Origin: a virus
Direction: 5' to 3' (one strand)
Length of the DNA stretch: 38,966 nucleotides
Virus record (IMG/VR): IMGVR_UViG_3300029286_000114
Span: 1 to 38,966 of that record
Below the pieces are notes generated by a model. That model saw only the letters and a program-made list of their open reading frames with translations. It made no database searches and was not told the DNA's origin. How positions within the stretch are numbered: position 1 is the first letter of the stretch; each line of letters opens with the position of its first letter. This document shows, one piece after another, positions 1 to 7,332 of the stretch. A program made the translations under genes and the position numbers.

Positions 1-1
1 T

Positions 2-189
2 GGCTACCTGTCCTGGCCCGCCGTCAAGCGGGCCACCCAGGGGCCCAGGGGTGGCGGAGCCACCCGGCTCCAGGCGGAGCCTGGATAGCACGCAGGGCGT
101 GCCAAGCGGAGCCAGCTTGCGAAGCAGGCTACCTGTCCTGGCCCGCCGTCAAGCGGGCCACCCAGGGGCCCAGGGGTGGCGGAGCCACC
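2..189. repeat. 63-bp direct repeat, two copies 125 bp apart
   Basis: Positions 2-64 and 127-189 are identical over 63 bp. Each copy contains two inverted repeats: TGGCCCG...CGGGCCA and GGTGGC-GGA-GCCACC. The spacer between the copies holds further small hairpins (CCAGGC-GGA-GCCTGG and GCACGC-AGG-GCGTGC). No reading frame here looks coding. The repeat could be a dispersed hairpin element, a genome-end feature or an assembly artefact at a contig edge. Confidence 0.85.
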
Positions 190-199
190 TTAAATCCCC

Positions 200-275
200 G
201 CGCCCGCAGGCGCATAGATAAAGTGCGCAGCCACATTAGCATTTTTTCCCAAGGCCGCAGGCCATTGGGAAAAAA
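200..275. repeat. GC hairpins: 14-mer palindrome and nested 34-nt hairpin
   Basis: Positions 200-213 are GCGCCCGCAGGCGC, a 5-bp stem with a CGCA loop that recurs at 1865-1878 and 1905-1918. Positions 242-275 form a long nested hairpin: an 11-bp T/A-rich stem (242-252 with 265-275) encloses GGCC-GCA-GGCC. The T tract lies on the 5' side of the stem on both strands, so this is not a textbook intrinsic terminator. Confidence 0.7.
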
Positions 276-296
276 TTTTCTGCGAGTGGACAAAGT

Positions 297-328
297 GAGA
301 GGCGGACATCTAATGATGCCCGCCTCTC
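297..328 (-). terminator. hairpin downstream of the leftmost gene pair
   Basis: GAGAGGCGG (297-305) pairs perfectly with CCGCCTCTC (320-328), giving a 9-bp GC-rich stem with a 14-nt loop. It sits 5 bp beyond the stop codon of the minus-strand gene ending at 334, as a terminator would. There is no clear U tract after it, so termination may be weak or the hairpin may protect the 3' end. Confidence 0.5.
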
Positions 329-333
329 TTGAG

Positions 334-933
334 TTAAGCGGTAACAGTCGCTGCGTCAACCAGCATAAGGTCATCATCCAATTGGTCTACCTGGGGCAAA
401 GTGTAGGTGTCTGTCACGCTCATTGGTAAGCGGTGGGAATACTCGCATTTATGACACGGTGAAGTGAAGCGTTCCTCTGCGAGTAGCTCGGTGAACCTGA
501 TGCTCGGTTGTAGTACCTGTGCCCATTCCTCACAAAGTAGGGCACGTTTCATGGCGTACGCTGGATGCTCAGCCTTATCCTTGCGTGCGAGTTCACTCAG
601 GTACATGGCAAGCAACAGCCAACACGATGAACCTTTGCACGATGGGATATACCAGTCGTGTTCAGCATCATATGGCAAATTGTACAGGCGTTCGGGGATT
701 ATTCCATCCTGTATCTGTGACTGCCAACGATCGGCCGTTTCAACCATTGGCAAGTATGGCAATTCAAAGTTGCGTTGCTCGTCCATACCCTGGTCGGAGA
801 AACGGATTTTATCCTCTTCGCTATCAAGCATAAGGGAGGGAACACATACCATACCCGTGGCAAGGCGCATATATTTAGAAACGCTCATGCGCTGTTCTTC
901 GGTAAGTACGGCTAACAGTAGGGCAAGGCTCAT
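334..933 (-). CDS. hypothetical protein, 199 aa
   Basis: I do not recognise the family. The protein is soluble and mixed in composition. Two cysteine groups are visible: CKGSSC near residue 100 and a CHKC pair near residue 160, so metal binding is possible. The segment from about 100 to 140 is predicted-looking helix rich in Leu, Ala and Glu. Its ATG lies directly after the stop codon of the upstream gene (stop 934-936, start 931-933), so the two are probably translationally coupled in one minus-strand operon. The hairpin at 297-328 follows its stop. The operon lies apart from the structural block, so an early or accessory role is likely but not shown. Confidence 0.7.
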   Translation of the reverse strand: MSLALLLAVLTEEQRMSVSKYMRLATGMVCVPSLMLDSEEDKIRFSDQGMDEQRNFELPYLPMVETADRWQSQIQDGIIPERLYNLPYDAEHDWYIPSCKGSSCWLLLAMYLSELARKDKAEHPAYAMKRALLCEEWAQVLQPSIRFTELLAEERFTSPCHKCEYSHRLPMSVTDTYTLPQVDQLDDDLMLVDAATVTA

Positions 934-1335
934 CTACATGACCTCAACGGTGATAGCACGTGGGGAGCGCAAGGCCTTAGAGGTTATCGGCCAGTCTTGA
1001 AATTTCAGCTTTAGGTCGGATACGCTCGGCTGTGCTTCCTCTGGATTAAAGTACAAGGTCTGTCCAGCAGCCGGTTCTTTGTCAGCCAATAATTGATACA
1101 CAACCTTTGTGCGTGTACCTGCTACCAATTCACGCATGACAACGGGCGCTATCCAAAGCTTATCAACGGACGAGTAAGCAAAGCGCTTTGCGCTGATAAC
1201 AAAGACGCCTTGTTCGTTGCGTACGGTCTTTGCAATCAGGTCTACCTTTGCGGTGACAGTCTGCGGTGCGGTCTGCCGTGTTGCCTGTGGCACGTTGTGC
1301 CCAAACAAGCGGGCGAGGAAGTTAAGTACAAACAT
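934..1335 (-). CDS. hypothetical protein, 133 aa
   Basis: Unknown family. The N-terminus is hydrophobic (MFVLNFLARLF), perhaps an amphipathic or membrane-associating helix. The rest looks like a small alpha/beta domain with several short valine-rich strands. A GTG two codons upstream (1341) is possible, but the AAGGAG at about 1341-1346 would touch it directly. The ATG at 1335 has the normal 5-nt spacing, so I chose that. The gene is coupled to the 199-aa gene downstream. A 28-codon ORF lies just upstream and ends immediately before this ribosome binding site. Confidence 0.7.
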   Translation of the reverse strand: MFVLNFLARLFGHNVPQATRQTAPQTVTAKVDLIAKTVRNEQGVFVISAKRFAYSSVDKLWIAPVVMRELVAGTRTKVVYQLLADKEPAAGQTLYFNPEEAQPSVSDLKLKFQDWPITSKALRSPRAITVEVM

Positions 1336-1348
1336 TTTCACTCCTTTT

Positions 1349-1435
1349 TTAACCTGCCATATACTGGTCAGGTCTGACAGCGTAACAAACCCGCAGGTTT
1401 CCCATCTCTGCGGGGTCGATTTTGTTCGTGTCCAT
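1349..1435 (-). CDS. possible 28-aa leader ORF
   Basis: This is an open frame of 28 codons (MDTNKIDPAEMGNL...QYMAG) that ends just before the ribosome binding site of the next gene. It has no Shine-Dalgarno sequence. A TATAAT box (1442-1447, read on the minus strand) lies only 6 nt before the ATG, a layout expected for a leaderless transcript starting at the ATG. It is too short to be sure it is a gene. It could instead be a leader peptide or chance. Confidence 0.35.
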   Translation of the reverse strand: MDTNKIDPAEMGNLRVCYAVRPDQYMAG

Positions 1436-1441
1436 GGCTAA

Positions 1442-1447
1442 ATTATA
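1442..1447 (-). promoter_or_regulatory. TATAAT box 6 nt before an ATG (candidate leaderless promoter)
   Basis: The minus strand reads TATAAT-TTAGCC-ATG. A perfect -10 box this close to a start codon would put the transcription start at or near the ATG. No good -35 box was found at 16-18 bp. Just upstream, the 10-mer TACTTTAGTA occurs twice (1474-1483 and 1498-1507, 24 bp apart) with GTAC half-sites between, which may be a repressor-binding pair. Confidence 0.35.
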
Positions 1448-2065
1448 CTCTCATTGCGTAGCTAAATAAATCATACTTTAGTACTATATCGGAGTAGTAC
1501 TTTAGTAAATTTCCTCGGAATAAAAAACGAGAGAGAGAAAAATATAATCACGTACCAAACAACGTTTACCCAGCCTGCTGGTCGATGGTGTGTGGCTCCT
1601 TAATTATGTTGACATATTTTAGTTCAAACTGCGGAGATCTGCGTGATGCTGAAATAACACAAGCAGCAGTTTGAGGGTCTTGGTCTTTGGTGCAGGGGTG
1701 GGACTAAAATATGGCAAGTGCAAATTGTATTCGTCAATTTGCTTAACGTGATATAAAGAGATGTTGAATTACGAGAGCTGGGGCGGAGCGTTAGCGGAGC
1801 TGAGATAGCAGAGCAAAGCGGAGCGGTCCATGCTGGCATGAGCTCAACAAATAAAATCTTAAGTGCGCCCGCAGGCGCCACCTTTATCCGCCGACAGGCG
1901 GAACGCGCCCGCAGGCGCATAAAGTTCTCTACCTTTCTGAATGTTTTGCAGTTCGCCAGCCGCAGCGGCGAGTTGCAAAACAAAGGCAACCGCAATTACC
2001 AGGCTGGCCGAATGCAGTACAGCCGCAATGCGGGACGCCTTTTTCCCAAAAGAAAACAAGGCTGG

Positions 2066-2106
2066 TTAGCTTCTGTAAATAAATAGTTTACACTGGATTT
2101 ACAGAA
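2066..2106. promoter_or_regulatory. operator-like inverted repeat, distant copy of the 35767-35832 motif
   Basis: TTAGCTTCTGTAAAT (2066-2080) is identical to 35767-35781. A partial inverted copy, ATTTACAGAA, follows at 2097-2106. A third TTTACA lies between them at 2087-2092. The site lies just beyond the 3' end of the minus-strand nuclease gene. It may bind the same protein as the cluster in the replication region. Confidence 0.55.
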
Positions 2107-2125
2107 CGTAGCTGATTAAGAAAGA

Positions 2126-2467
2126 TTAACGTGCCAAGATTAAATTAACAACAGCTTCAATGTTACTTTGAAAACCACACACAATCACCGGAATACCAAA
2201 GCTTTGCTTGTACTTATCCAATTGCTTTGTGTTTGACTTAGTCTGCCATTTATTGTTGCGGATATAAGACTGCTTCCAGGATTTACATTCAACAATAAAG
2301 ACAGGCACCTTATCTTTGAACACAACCAGGTCTAATAAAGACCGCGGCTTATCTCCGTTGGATTTAACTTGCAGCCTGGCATCAACGCCATGCTTACGTA
2401 ACTCCAACCATAACAATGCTTGAATCTCTGCCTCACTTTGTTTCACAGGATATGGTATGTTACTCAT
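2126..2467 (-). CDS. small PD-(D/E)XK-like nuclease, 113 aa
   Basis: This is a probable metal-dependent nuclease of the restriction-endonuclease fold (VRR-NUC/HsdR-N-like). The visible core is a helix with E13 (QSEAEIQALL), then D46 in a strand (SLLDLVVF), then E60-C-K62 in the next strand (FIVECKSWK), which matches D...ExK. A later Q82 with Y86 (KQLDKYK) resembles the helix that follows the core in this family. At 113 residues it is a minimal domain, as is common for phage single-domain nucleases or Holliday-junction resolvases. There is no Shine-Dalgarno sequence. TATAAT lies 5 nt before the ATG, suggesting leaderless expression. The target, DNA branch or host DNA, is unknown. Confidence 0.7.
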   Translation of the reverse strand: MSNIPYPVKQSEAEIQALLWLELRKHGVDARLQVKSNGDKPRSLLDLVVFKDKVPVFIVECKSWKQSYIRNNKWQTKSNTKQLDKYKQSFGIPVIVCGFQSNIEAVVNLILAR

Positions 2468-2472
2468 GCTAT

Positions 2473-2478
2473 ATTATA
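2473..2478 (-). promoter_or_regulatory. TATAAT box 5 nt before the nuclease start codon
   Basis: The minus strand reads TATAAT-ATAGC-ATG with no ribosome binding site. The spacing fits a leaderless mRNA beginning at or beside the ATG. It closely resembles TATAAT-TTAGCC-ATG at 1433-1447. No clear -35 box is visible. Confidence 0.4.
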
Positions 2479-2520
2479 GCGCAAAATATACTTCCCCTGT
2501 AACCCCATAATATATCAGTA

Positions 2521-2569
2521 TAATACTTAACAGTATTACTATATATAAGTATTACTTAATAAGTAATAC
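2521..2569. promoter_or_regulatory. cluster of AGTATTAC half-sites (operator candidate)
   Basis: There are two perfect inverted repeats, 2521-2538 (7-bp arms, TAAC centre) and 2549-2569 (10-bp arms, 1-nt centre). They share the half-site AGTATTAC/GTAATACT and lie about 30 bp apart. Such paired palindromes are typical of dimeric repressor sites. Nothing shows which protein binds. Confidence 0.45.
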
Positions 2570-2809
2570 AGAAGAGGGTGCAGGCCTGCACCTACAAGTA
2601 TAACACACCTTGTCAAGTCCCTAACGGGAATAAATAATTGCGGAGTTATTCATAGAATAATTATCAAGCTATGCCACATTACCCTTGCGGGGTATGTAGT
2701 AAATTACTACAGTAAAGTATTTGATAAGTATGAAATGAAATTGTTATGACGATGTAAGTGATAAGTAACAATGCATTGATGTAACGAATGAGTAGTTATG
2801 ATGTAGTAT

Positions 2810-2932
2810 GTCGTGCTTACGCACGACCAGGGGTGGGGGAAGTAAGACTATCCGTTTATAACGGATGTCGTTCCCCCGAGGTGTGCAGCGGGCAACGCCC
2901 GCGCCGGGGGCGCAGGGGGCGGAGCCCCCTGC
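2810..2932. repeat. row of four short GC hairpins
   Basis: Four perfect small hairpins follow one another: GTCGTGC-TTAC-GCACGAC (2810-2827), ATCCGTT-TAT-AACGGAT (2850-2866), GCGGGC-AAC-GCCCGC (2888-2902) and GCAGGGGGC-GGA-GCCCCCTGC (2912-2932). The GGA-loop form matches those at 50-64. The open frame that runs through them has an arginine-rich, repeat-derived translation and is unlikely to be a gene. Confidence 0.65.
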
Positions 2933-3312
2933 TGAAAGCAAGACGGTACTTAGAAAGTATACTCTTGAGATCTATGGAACTAATCTTAAGGACAGCTTGT
3001 CGGTTGTTTTGCTTACAGTCGAGTGGGAAGAGAATAGAGAATAGAATATATGATTTGATTTATAGTTAATTGAATCTGGTTTAAAGGATCTTAAAGTCTG
3101 GTGAATCTAATCCGTCAAGTGAATCTATATCTATAACTAATTAATATCACGAATATAATTAACAAAGACAAGGACAGTAGTAGAGGTAGAGGTAGAGTAG
3201 TAGTAGTGTGGGTTAGACCCACTCCCTTAGTGTTAGGACTACACGTAAAGTCTATTAAGTATATATATATAAATTTATTTCACTAAGTACCCGTGTCGCT
3301 TTTAATTTTTTT

Positions 3313-3340
3313 TTGAAAACTTGACACGTTAGTGTATTAT
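3313..3340 (+). promoter_or_regulatory. candidate promoter of the late operon
   Basis: TTGAAA (3313-3318), a 16-bp gap and TATTAT (3335-3340) resemble a sigma70 promoter upstream of the first plus-strand gene. The predicted start would fall at or in the ribosome binding site CGGAGGA (3345-3351), which is tight. The true start may use TTGACA at 3321 or another element, so this is a weak call. Confidence 0.3.
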
Positions 3341-3356
3341 AGAAACGGAGGATAAT

Positions 3357-3542
3357 ATGAAAGATTTAACTATTCTATTCAGCATCCTGGCTTTATACAT
3401 TGTGTCCTGCACTGTCACATATCATCTGTCCTATCGGGCCGGGTACAACCAGGCGGTCAGGGACCTGCCGCCGACGGCGGTGGTGTATGTGGAATGTAAG
3501 GATGGCGTGTGCACTATCATCAAGGATCCCGTATTGAAATGA
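3357..3542 (+). CDS. small membrane-anchored protein, 61 aa
   Basis: This is the first gene of the long plus-strand operon. Residues 4-20 (LTILFSILALYIVSCTV) form one hydrophobic segment, followed by a polar tail of about 40 residues with a Cys pair (VECKDGVC). That suggests a single-pass inner-membrane protein with an extracytoplasmic tail, or a lipoprotein-like anchor. A clear CGGAGGA ribosome binding site lies 5-6 nt before the ATG. Its stop overlaps the next start as ATGA. The function is unknown. Being ahead of the terminase, it is not in the usual lysis position. Confidence 0.7.
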   Translation: MKDLTILFSILALYIVSCTVTYHLSYRAGYNQAVRDLPPTAVVYVECKDGVCTIIKDPVLK

Positions 3543-3766
3543 AAATGTATGAGGGGCCTGACCTGCCCAGGGAGATCAAGCCGAACTGCCCGCAGGGCGA
3601 GCACTGTTATTGCAAGCGGCTGGTGGACGGGCAGGCCTATTGTTGCAAGTGTGGGTTCCAGCCTACTGCGTGGATGGAGATAGAGAACTGCAACCCGCAT
3701 CTTGACCCGTTGTTGAACGGGAAGCATGTGAGCGCATTAAATAAAAAACATAAGTGGAGGAGCTAA
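3539..3766 (+). CDS. cysteine-rich zinc-binding-like protein, 75 aa
   Basis: Unknown family. Residues about 16-40 hold a tight cluster of cysteines and a histidine (CPQGEHCYC, then YCCKCGF), which looks like a small zinc-binding knuckle. The C-terminus is basic (NKKHKWRS). The start at 3539 forms an ATGA overlap with the stop of the preceding gene, which suits coupled translation better than the in-frame ATG at 3509 inside that gene. The next gene begins on its stop codon. Confidence 0.65.
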   Translation: MKMYEGPDLPREIKPNCPQGEHCYCKRLVDGQAYCCKCGFQPTAWMEIENCNPHLDPLLNGKHVSALNKKHKWRS

Positions 3767-4104
3767 TGAACTGCCCTGACTGTAAGACAATTATCCATGA
3801 TGACGACGTACGGGAATGCCCGATTTGCGGCAAGAGCCTGTACAAGCGGGAGAACCCGATGAAGCCTGACGACTATGACCCGGCGGAAGACGCGGACGCG
3901 GACCCGGCAAGTTATATGAAGCCTACCCCTGTCGATACCATCACTGGCCTGGTTGACGAATTCGGGATTATATTAAATGGCTTGCATCGGCTTGATTCAA
4001 AACCAAAGCGCAGGGTCATTAAGCACCGGCGCAAGATAAACCACAGGCCCGGGTGGATTGACCCGCGCAAGAGGAAGAAAGTAGATGCCGGTAGCGCAGA
4101 CTAA
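3766..4104 (+). CDS. zinc-ribbon protein with basic tail, 112 aa; just before terminase
   Basis: The N-terminus carries a CPDC...CPIC pair, a classic zinc ribbon (residues 3-21). An acidic linker rich in Asp/Glu follows, and the C-terminal 35 residues are strongly basic (KPKRR, KHRRK, PRKRKK). An upstream in-frame ATG at 3754 exists. The ATG at 3766 has GGAGG at the right distance (3756-3760) and overlaps the preceding stop. It occupies the place where many phages encode the small terminase subunit, and a basic DNA-binding tail would fit, but no small-terminase fold can be recognised. This role is inference only. Confidence 0.7.
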   Translation: MNCPDCKTIIHDDDVRECPICGKSLYKRENPMKPDDYDPAEDADADPASYMKPTPVDTITGLVDEFGIILNGLHRLDSKPKRRVIKHRRKINHRPGWIDPRKRKKVDAGSAD

Positions 4105-5551
4105 CCTGTATGTAGAATGCTGCGTGTCCTTCCACACGTTCTCATCCTATTGCAAATTGAAGGATGAGGACGCCAAGGAAATCATTCAATATCAGCGGTG
4201 GCCACGGGTTGATGACCTCTTTGAGCTGTGCGAGAACAACCGCTTTGTCATTGTACTGAAAGCCAAACAGGCGGGGATATCCTACTTCACGATAGCCTAT
4301 GCCCTGTGGAAGATGCTTACCGTTCCCATATTCACCATCGCCTACATATCGGCCAGCAAGAAGGCCGGTATCAAGTGGTTGAAGAAGTTGAAGTTAATGT
4401 ACGACATGCTGCCCGACGAGCTGAAGGTACCGATAAAGGAATACAACCAGACGTATCTCGAGTTTGACGGACTGTTGTCTTCCGTGTCCATCTTCTCCAG
4501 CATCAGGCAGCCTGGCCTGGGCGACCACTTCAGCCTGGCCATTGATGACGAGTATGACTTCCACCGGTTCCCTGATGACGACTGGGCGACTATTGAAGCG
4601 ACGACGAACATGGGTGGGTCAGCCATTATCCTGTCCACCCGCAACAAGAAAGCGGGCAATACCCGGTTCTACACCACGTATGTCAAGGCCAAGGAAGGTG
4701 AGAACGAATTCAAACCGTTCTTTATTTCATGTTTCGACAGGCCCGGGCGTGATGAGGAATGGTACGCAACACTTGACAAGAAGTATAAAGGTGAGGAATC
4801 ATGGAGGAAGATGGAAAACTATCCGCGCACTGAAGAGGAAGCTTTATCCCCGCTGACCGGCCTTGCGTTCTTTAACCAGGATACGGCCGTCGGCATTACG
4901 CTACAGCAGCTCGCTGACTCCTGTGTTGAGCCTATCGAGAACCGCGGCGACGTCACGTTCATTTATAAGAAGTATGTGCCCGGGCGGATGTATGTGCTGG
5001 CCGCTGACTGTGCCGTCGGGCAGGGCGGGGATTACCAGGCCGGTACGTTGTGGGAAAAGTCCGGGGCGACGCTGGACCTGGCCGCTGTTATACACTCAAA
5101 GAATATAATGACTGATGCTTTCGCTGTTGAAATTGAGCGATTAGCGGTAGAATATGGTAAGCACCTTGTTGCCGTGGAGGCCAACTCTTACGGTGAAAGT
5201 GTCATTAGCAAACTGGAACAATTGGAATATGGAAACTTATTTTACAGGGACAGAAAGCATAACAAACGTGGTTTCTTTACTGGTAACCAGAAGGAACAGA
5301 TGCTTCGAGAGCTGGGGATTGCGTTCGCAAAGGGCGATATGTCATGCAGGTTCAAGCCGCTCATCAACGAAATGCTTTACTTCCAGCGTACTTCCGCAGG
5401 GATCCGTTGCGTTAAAGGCCATGATGATCTGGTTATGTCGGCCGCTATCGCATGGACCGTGGGGAAAGATCTCTTCAAACCTCTTGAATGGGATGCCGAT
5501 ACTACATCACCCCTTGCAACAATCAGCACCGGGGGCATGTTTGCAGTATAG
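4085..5551 (+). CDS. terL: terminase large subunit (packaging ATPase-nuclease)
   Basis: This is the motor that pumps DNA into the prohead and cuts the concatemer. The ATPase part shows the deviant Walker A typical of many TerL proteins, KAKQAGIS (59-66), Walker B LAIDDEYD (151-158) with the acidic catalytic residues, and the coupling-type motif ILSTR (182-186). The C-terminal RNase-H-like nuclease shows an Asp in AADC (308), a Glu in AVEANS (365) and an Asp pair in GHDDLVM (447-448). At 488 residues the length is normal. It overlaps the preceding gene by 20 bp. The weak site AGAGGAAG lies ahead of the chosen ATG. The portal gene follows 9 bp later. No separate small subunit is recognised. Confidence 0.93.
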   Translation: MPVAQTNLYVECCVSFHTFSSYCKLKDEDAKEIIQYQRWPRVDDLFELCENNRFVIVLKAKQAGISYFTIAYALWKMLTVPIFTIAYISASKKAGIKWLKKLKLMYDMLPDELKVPIKEYNQTYLEFDGLLSSVSIFSSIRQPGLGDHFSLAIDDEYDFHRFPDDDWATIEATTNMGGSAIILSTRNKKAGNTRFYTTYVKAKEGENEFKPFFISCFDRPGRDEEWYATLDKKYKGEESWRKMENYPRTEEEALSPLTGLAFFNQDTAVGITLQQLADSCVEPIENRGDVTFIYKKYVPGRMYVLAADCAVGQGGDYQAGTLWEKSGATLDLAAVIHSKNIMTDAFAVEIERLAVEYGKHLVAVEANSYGESVISKLEQLEYGNLFYRDRKHNKRGFFTGNQKEQMLRELGIAFAKGDMSCRFKPLINEMLYFQRTSAGIRCVKGHDDLVMSAAIAWTVGKDLFKPLEWDADTTSPLATISTGGMFAV

Positions 5552-5560
5552 GAGAAGCCA

Positions 5561-7330
5561 ATGAGATATCTTGACAATGCCGGCGCCGTTGCCCTGCGCA
5601 ACGAATTGAAATCGTACTACGGTACGATGCACAAGAACATGAAAATCCAGCAGGACTTCTATGAACAGAACATTACCCTTCCCATGCAGCTCAAGGGAAT
5701 TGAGCCTCATATCCCGCCTACTGCCCGCACTATTATCGAAACAGCGGTCAACCAATTGATGCAGCTCGACCACATTGTGTCGGTGCTTTTGTGGCGGGAA
5801 ACGGAGCAGGCAAAGAGCACGGCCGCCAGGTTAAGGAAGGTTGACCGGGCGTATCTTGACAATATCAGCAAGTCAATGCGCTACAACCTGCGGCGCATGG
5901 CCACCAAGCACGGGTTATTGTATGGCATGTATGCTGTCAAAGGCCCGATCTATATCCCCCGGCTTGCCCCCGAGAAGAATCCGGGCGAGGGCAAGGATGA
6001 TTACAGGAACCGCTGTGATATATGGGAAGACACCCTGGACAAAACATTCCCGTTTGACCACAGGGTAACGAATCCGATGAGCATCCTTCCGGATCCCAAT
6101 GTCGTTCCCGAGTTTGTATTTGAAGATTACATGCGGCGCAATTCAGACCTGATTGCCTGTCATCCGGAATGGAGTGACCTGCCGTCAACGGGGTATTCCA
6201 GGTGGACCGCGTTCTATTCGGCGCGGCAGAAGATCTACATGGTAAACAATGAGAGTCGGCTTAACACTGATAACCTTTACGGGTTCATTCCCTACGAGTT
6301 CGGCAACGCCGGGTACGGCAACGAGGATGATATATCTGACCCGGCCAAGGCCGTTGTCGGGATCCTGGCCCCGGCGCTCAAGACAATTAAGAGTGATATT
6401 ATCCTGCGTACTACCATCCTTTACGGCCTGCAGTATGCGGTATTTGGCAAGAAGGTTACGGATATACCGCCCGGGATGGGCGGCCCGTGGAAGTGGAGCA
6501 ACATCCCCGGCGATGTCAGCACGGTGGACCCGAAGTACAACCTGCGTGATGTCATGCCGGCTGGTATGAATCCTGAAACGTGGCGCTTGCTCTCGATGCT
6601 GGACACAGACATACAGCAGATTATGCCCAAGACTTCCTATGGCAACCTGCCAAAAGGAATTACCAGCGGGTCGATGCTGGTAACGTCCATTATCCAGGGC
6701 AGTCAATCCCTCAACGAATTGAAATCTCAGTGGTCACAAACAGCTTCCAATCTATGTAACAAGCTACACCTCCTGATCAAATATATTGTGCAGGAACCCA
6801 TAGGGATACTTGGTACGCTGGCCGGGGGAAGTTCGATTATCAAGCTGACCCCGGCCATGCTCCATCCTGATGTGCAGGTAACAACGGTCGGCCTGGACCC
6901 GCTATCACCCGAGGACAGGCAGGGCCGCATTAACTTGGGGATACTCCTGTGGCGCAGCAAGGCCGCGTCAAAGGAAACTATCTCCGAGGATTTCTTTGGA
7001 CTGGACTGGACAGTAGAACGTAATCGAATGCTGGTTGAAAGTATTCTTGAATCTCCGCAAGTACAGCAAGTAATGGCGCAGTCTGCGCTTGAAAGCGCTG
7101 GACTGATGGAGGTATTCGATGTCCTTCGACAGAATGGAATGCAGATCCCGCAGTATCCTGGCGAAGCCGATAGTATCCGTCGTGCTCAAGGCGGAATGGC
7201 AGAAATGCCACGGTTCAATGATTACAATGCTCCGCCAATGTTGGGCGTGGGCGCCACACAGCAACAGTTGCCTGACCGTGCCATCTACGGGCAAGGTGCT
7301 GAAGAAGGTCTTGAGTTCATGGAGCGATAA
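5561..7330 (+). CDS. portal-like protein, 589 aa
   Basis: This is a probable portal, the dodecameric ring at the capsid vertex through which DNA enters and leaves. Evidence is the position straight after terL, the length of 589 residues and a composition like podovirus portals: a helical N-terminal third, conserved-looking Trp/Pro/Tyr-rich middle sections (TNPMSILPDPN, near 170), and a long helical section with Gln and Ser near residues 360-400 followed by a polar C-terminus. No short motif proves the assignment. AGGAG lies 6 nt before the ATG. The next gene starts 2 bp after its stop. Confidence 0.75.
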   Translation: MRYLDNAGAVALRNELKSYYGTMHKNMKIQQDFYEQNITLPMQLKGIEPHIPPTARTIIETAVNQLMQLDHIVSVLLWRETEQAKSTAARLRKVDRAYLDNISKSMRYNLRRMATKHGLLYGMYAVKGPIYIPRLAPEKNPGEGKDDYRNRCDIWEDTLDKTFPFDHRVTNPMSILPDPNVVPEFVFEDYMRRNSDLIACHPEWSDLPSTGYSRWTAFYSARQKIYMVNNESRLNTDNLYGFIPYEFGNAGYGNEDDISDPAKAVVGILAPALKTIKSDIILRTTILYGLQYAVFGKKVTDIPPGMGGPWKWSNIPGDVSTVDPKYNLRDVMPAGMNPETWRLLSMLDTDIQQIMPKTSYGNLPKGITSGSMLVTSIIQGSQSLNELKSQWSQTASNLCNKLHLLIKYIVQEPIGILGTLAGGSSIIKLTPAMLHPDVQVTTVGLDPLSPEDRQGRINLGILLWRSKAASKETISEDFFGLDWTVERNRMLVESILESPQVQQVMAQSALESAGLMEVFDVLRQNGMQIPQYPGEADSIRRAQGGMAEMPRFNDYNAPPMLGVGATQQQLPDRAIYGQGAEEGLEFMER

Positions 7331-7332
7331 CA

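Larger units (their letters stand above)
1436..2125. other. hairpin-rich non-coding gap
   Basis: I find no convincing gene here. The open frames run through repeats and lack ribosome binding sites. The gap holds the GCGCCCGCAGGCGC hairpin twice (1865-1878, 1905-1918), CCGCC-GACA-GGCGG between them (1888-1901), several GCGGAGC words at 1790-1825, and a long hairpin at 1944-1980. In that hairpin TTTTGCA pairs with TGCAAAA and the stem continues inward through CGCC/GGCG. The 3' part holds the operator-like sites at 2066-2106. Confidence 0.6.
2468..3356. other. AT-rich divergent intergenic region with palindromes and GC hairpins
   Basis: This region separates the left minus-strand genes from the late operon, and I see no convincing gene in it. 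It is AT-rich with many inverted repeats: TAATACT/AGTATTA (2521-2538), GTATTACTTA/TAAGTAATAC (2549-2569), GTAGTAA/TTACTAC (2696-2710), and the GC hairpins listed separately at 2810-2932. GTGGGT-TAG-ACCCAC lies at 3208-3222 and a GTAGAG/TAG purine-rich stretch just before it. It could be a control region, a replication origin or both. Confidence 0.6.

Noticed and set aside
1838-2086. 82-codon plus-strand frame in the left gap
   Set aside because: It is made of repeat-derived Ala/Arg stretches, has no ribosome binding site and no similarity to known proteins.
2788-3069. 93-codon plus-strand frame across the GC hairpins
   Set aside because: The translation runs through several palindromes and is Arg/Ser-rich with no ribosome binding site; it is explained by the repeats.
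4261-4284. Terminase Walker A lacks the usual GKS/T
   Set aside because: The KxxQxGxS form is a known deviant of the terminase family, so this is not a sign of inactivation.
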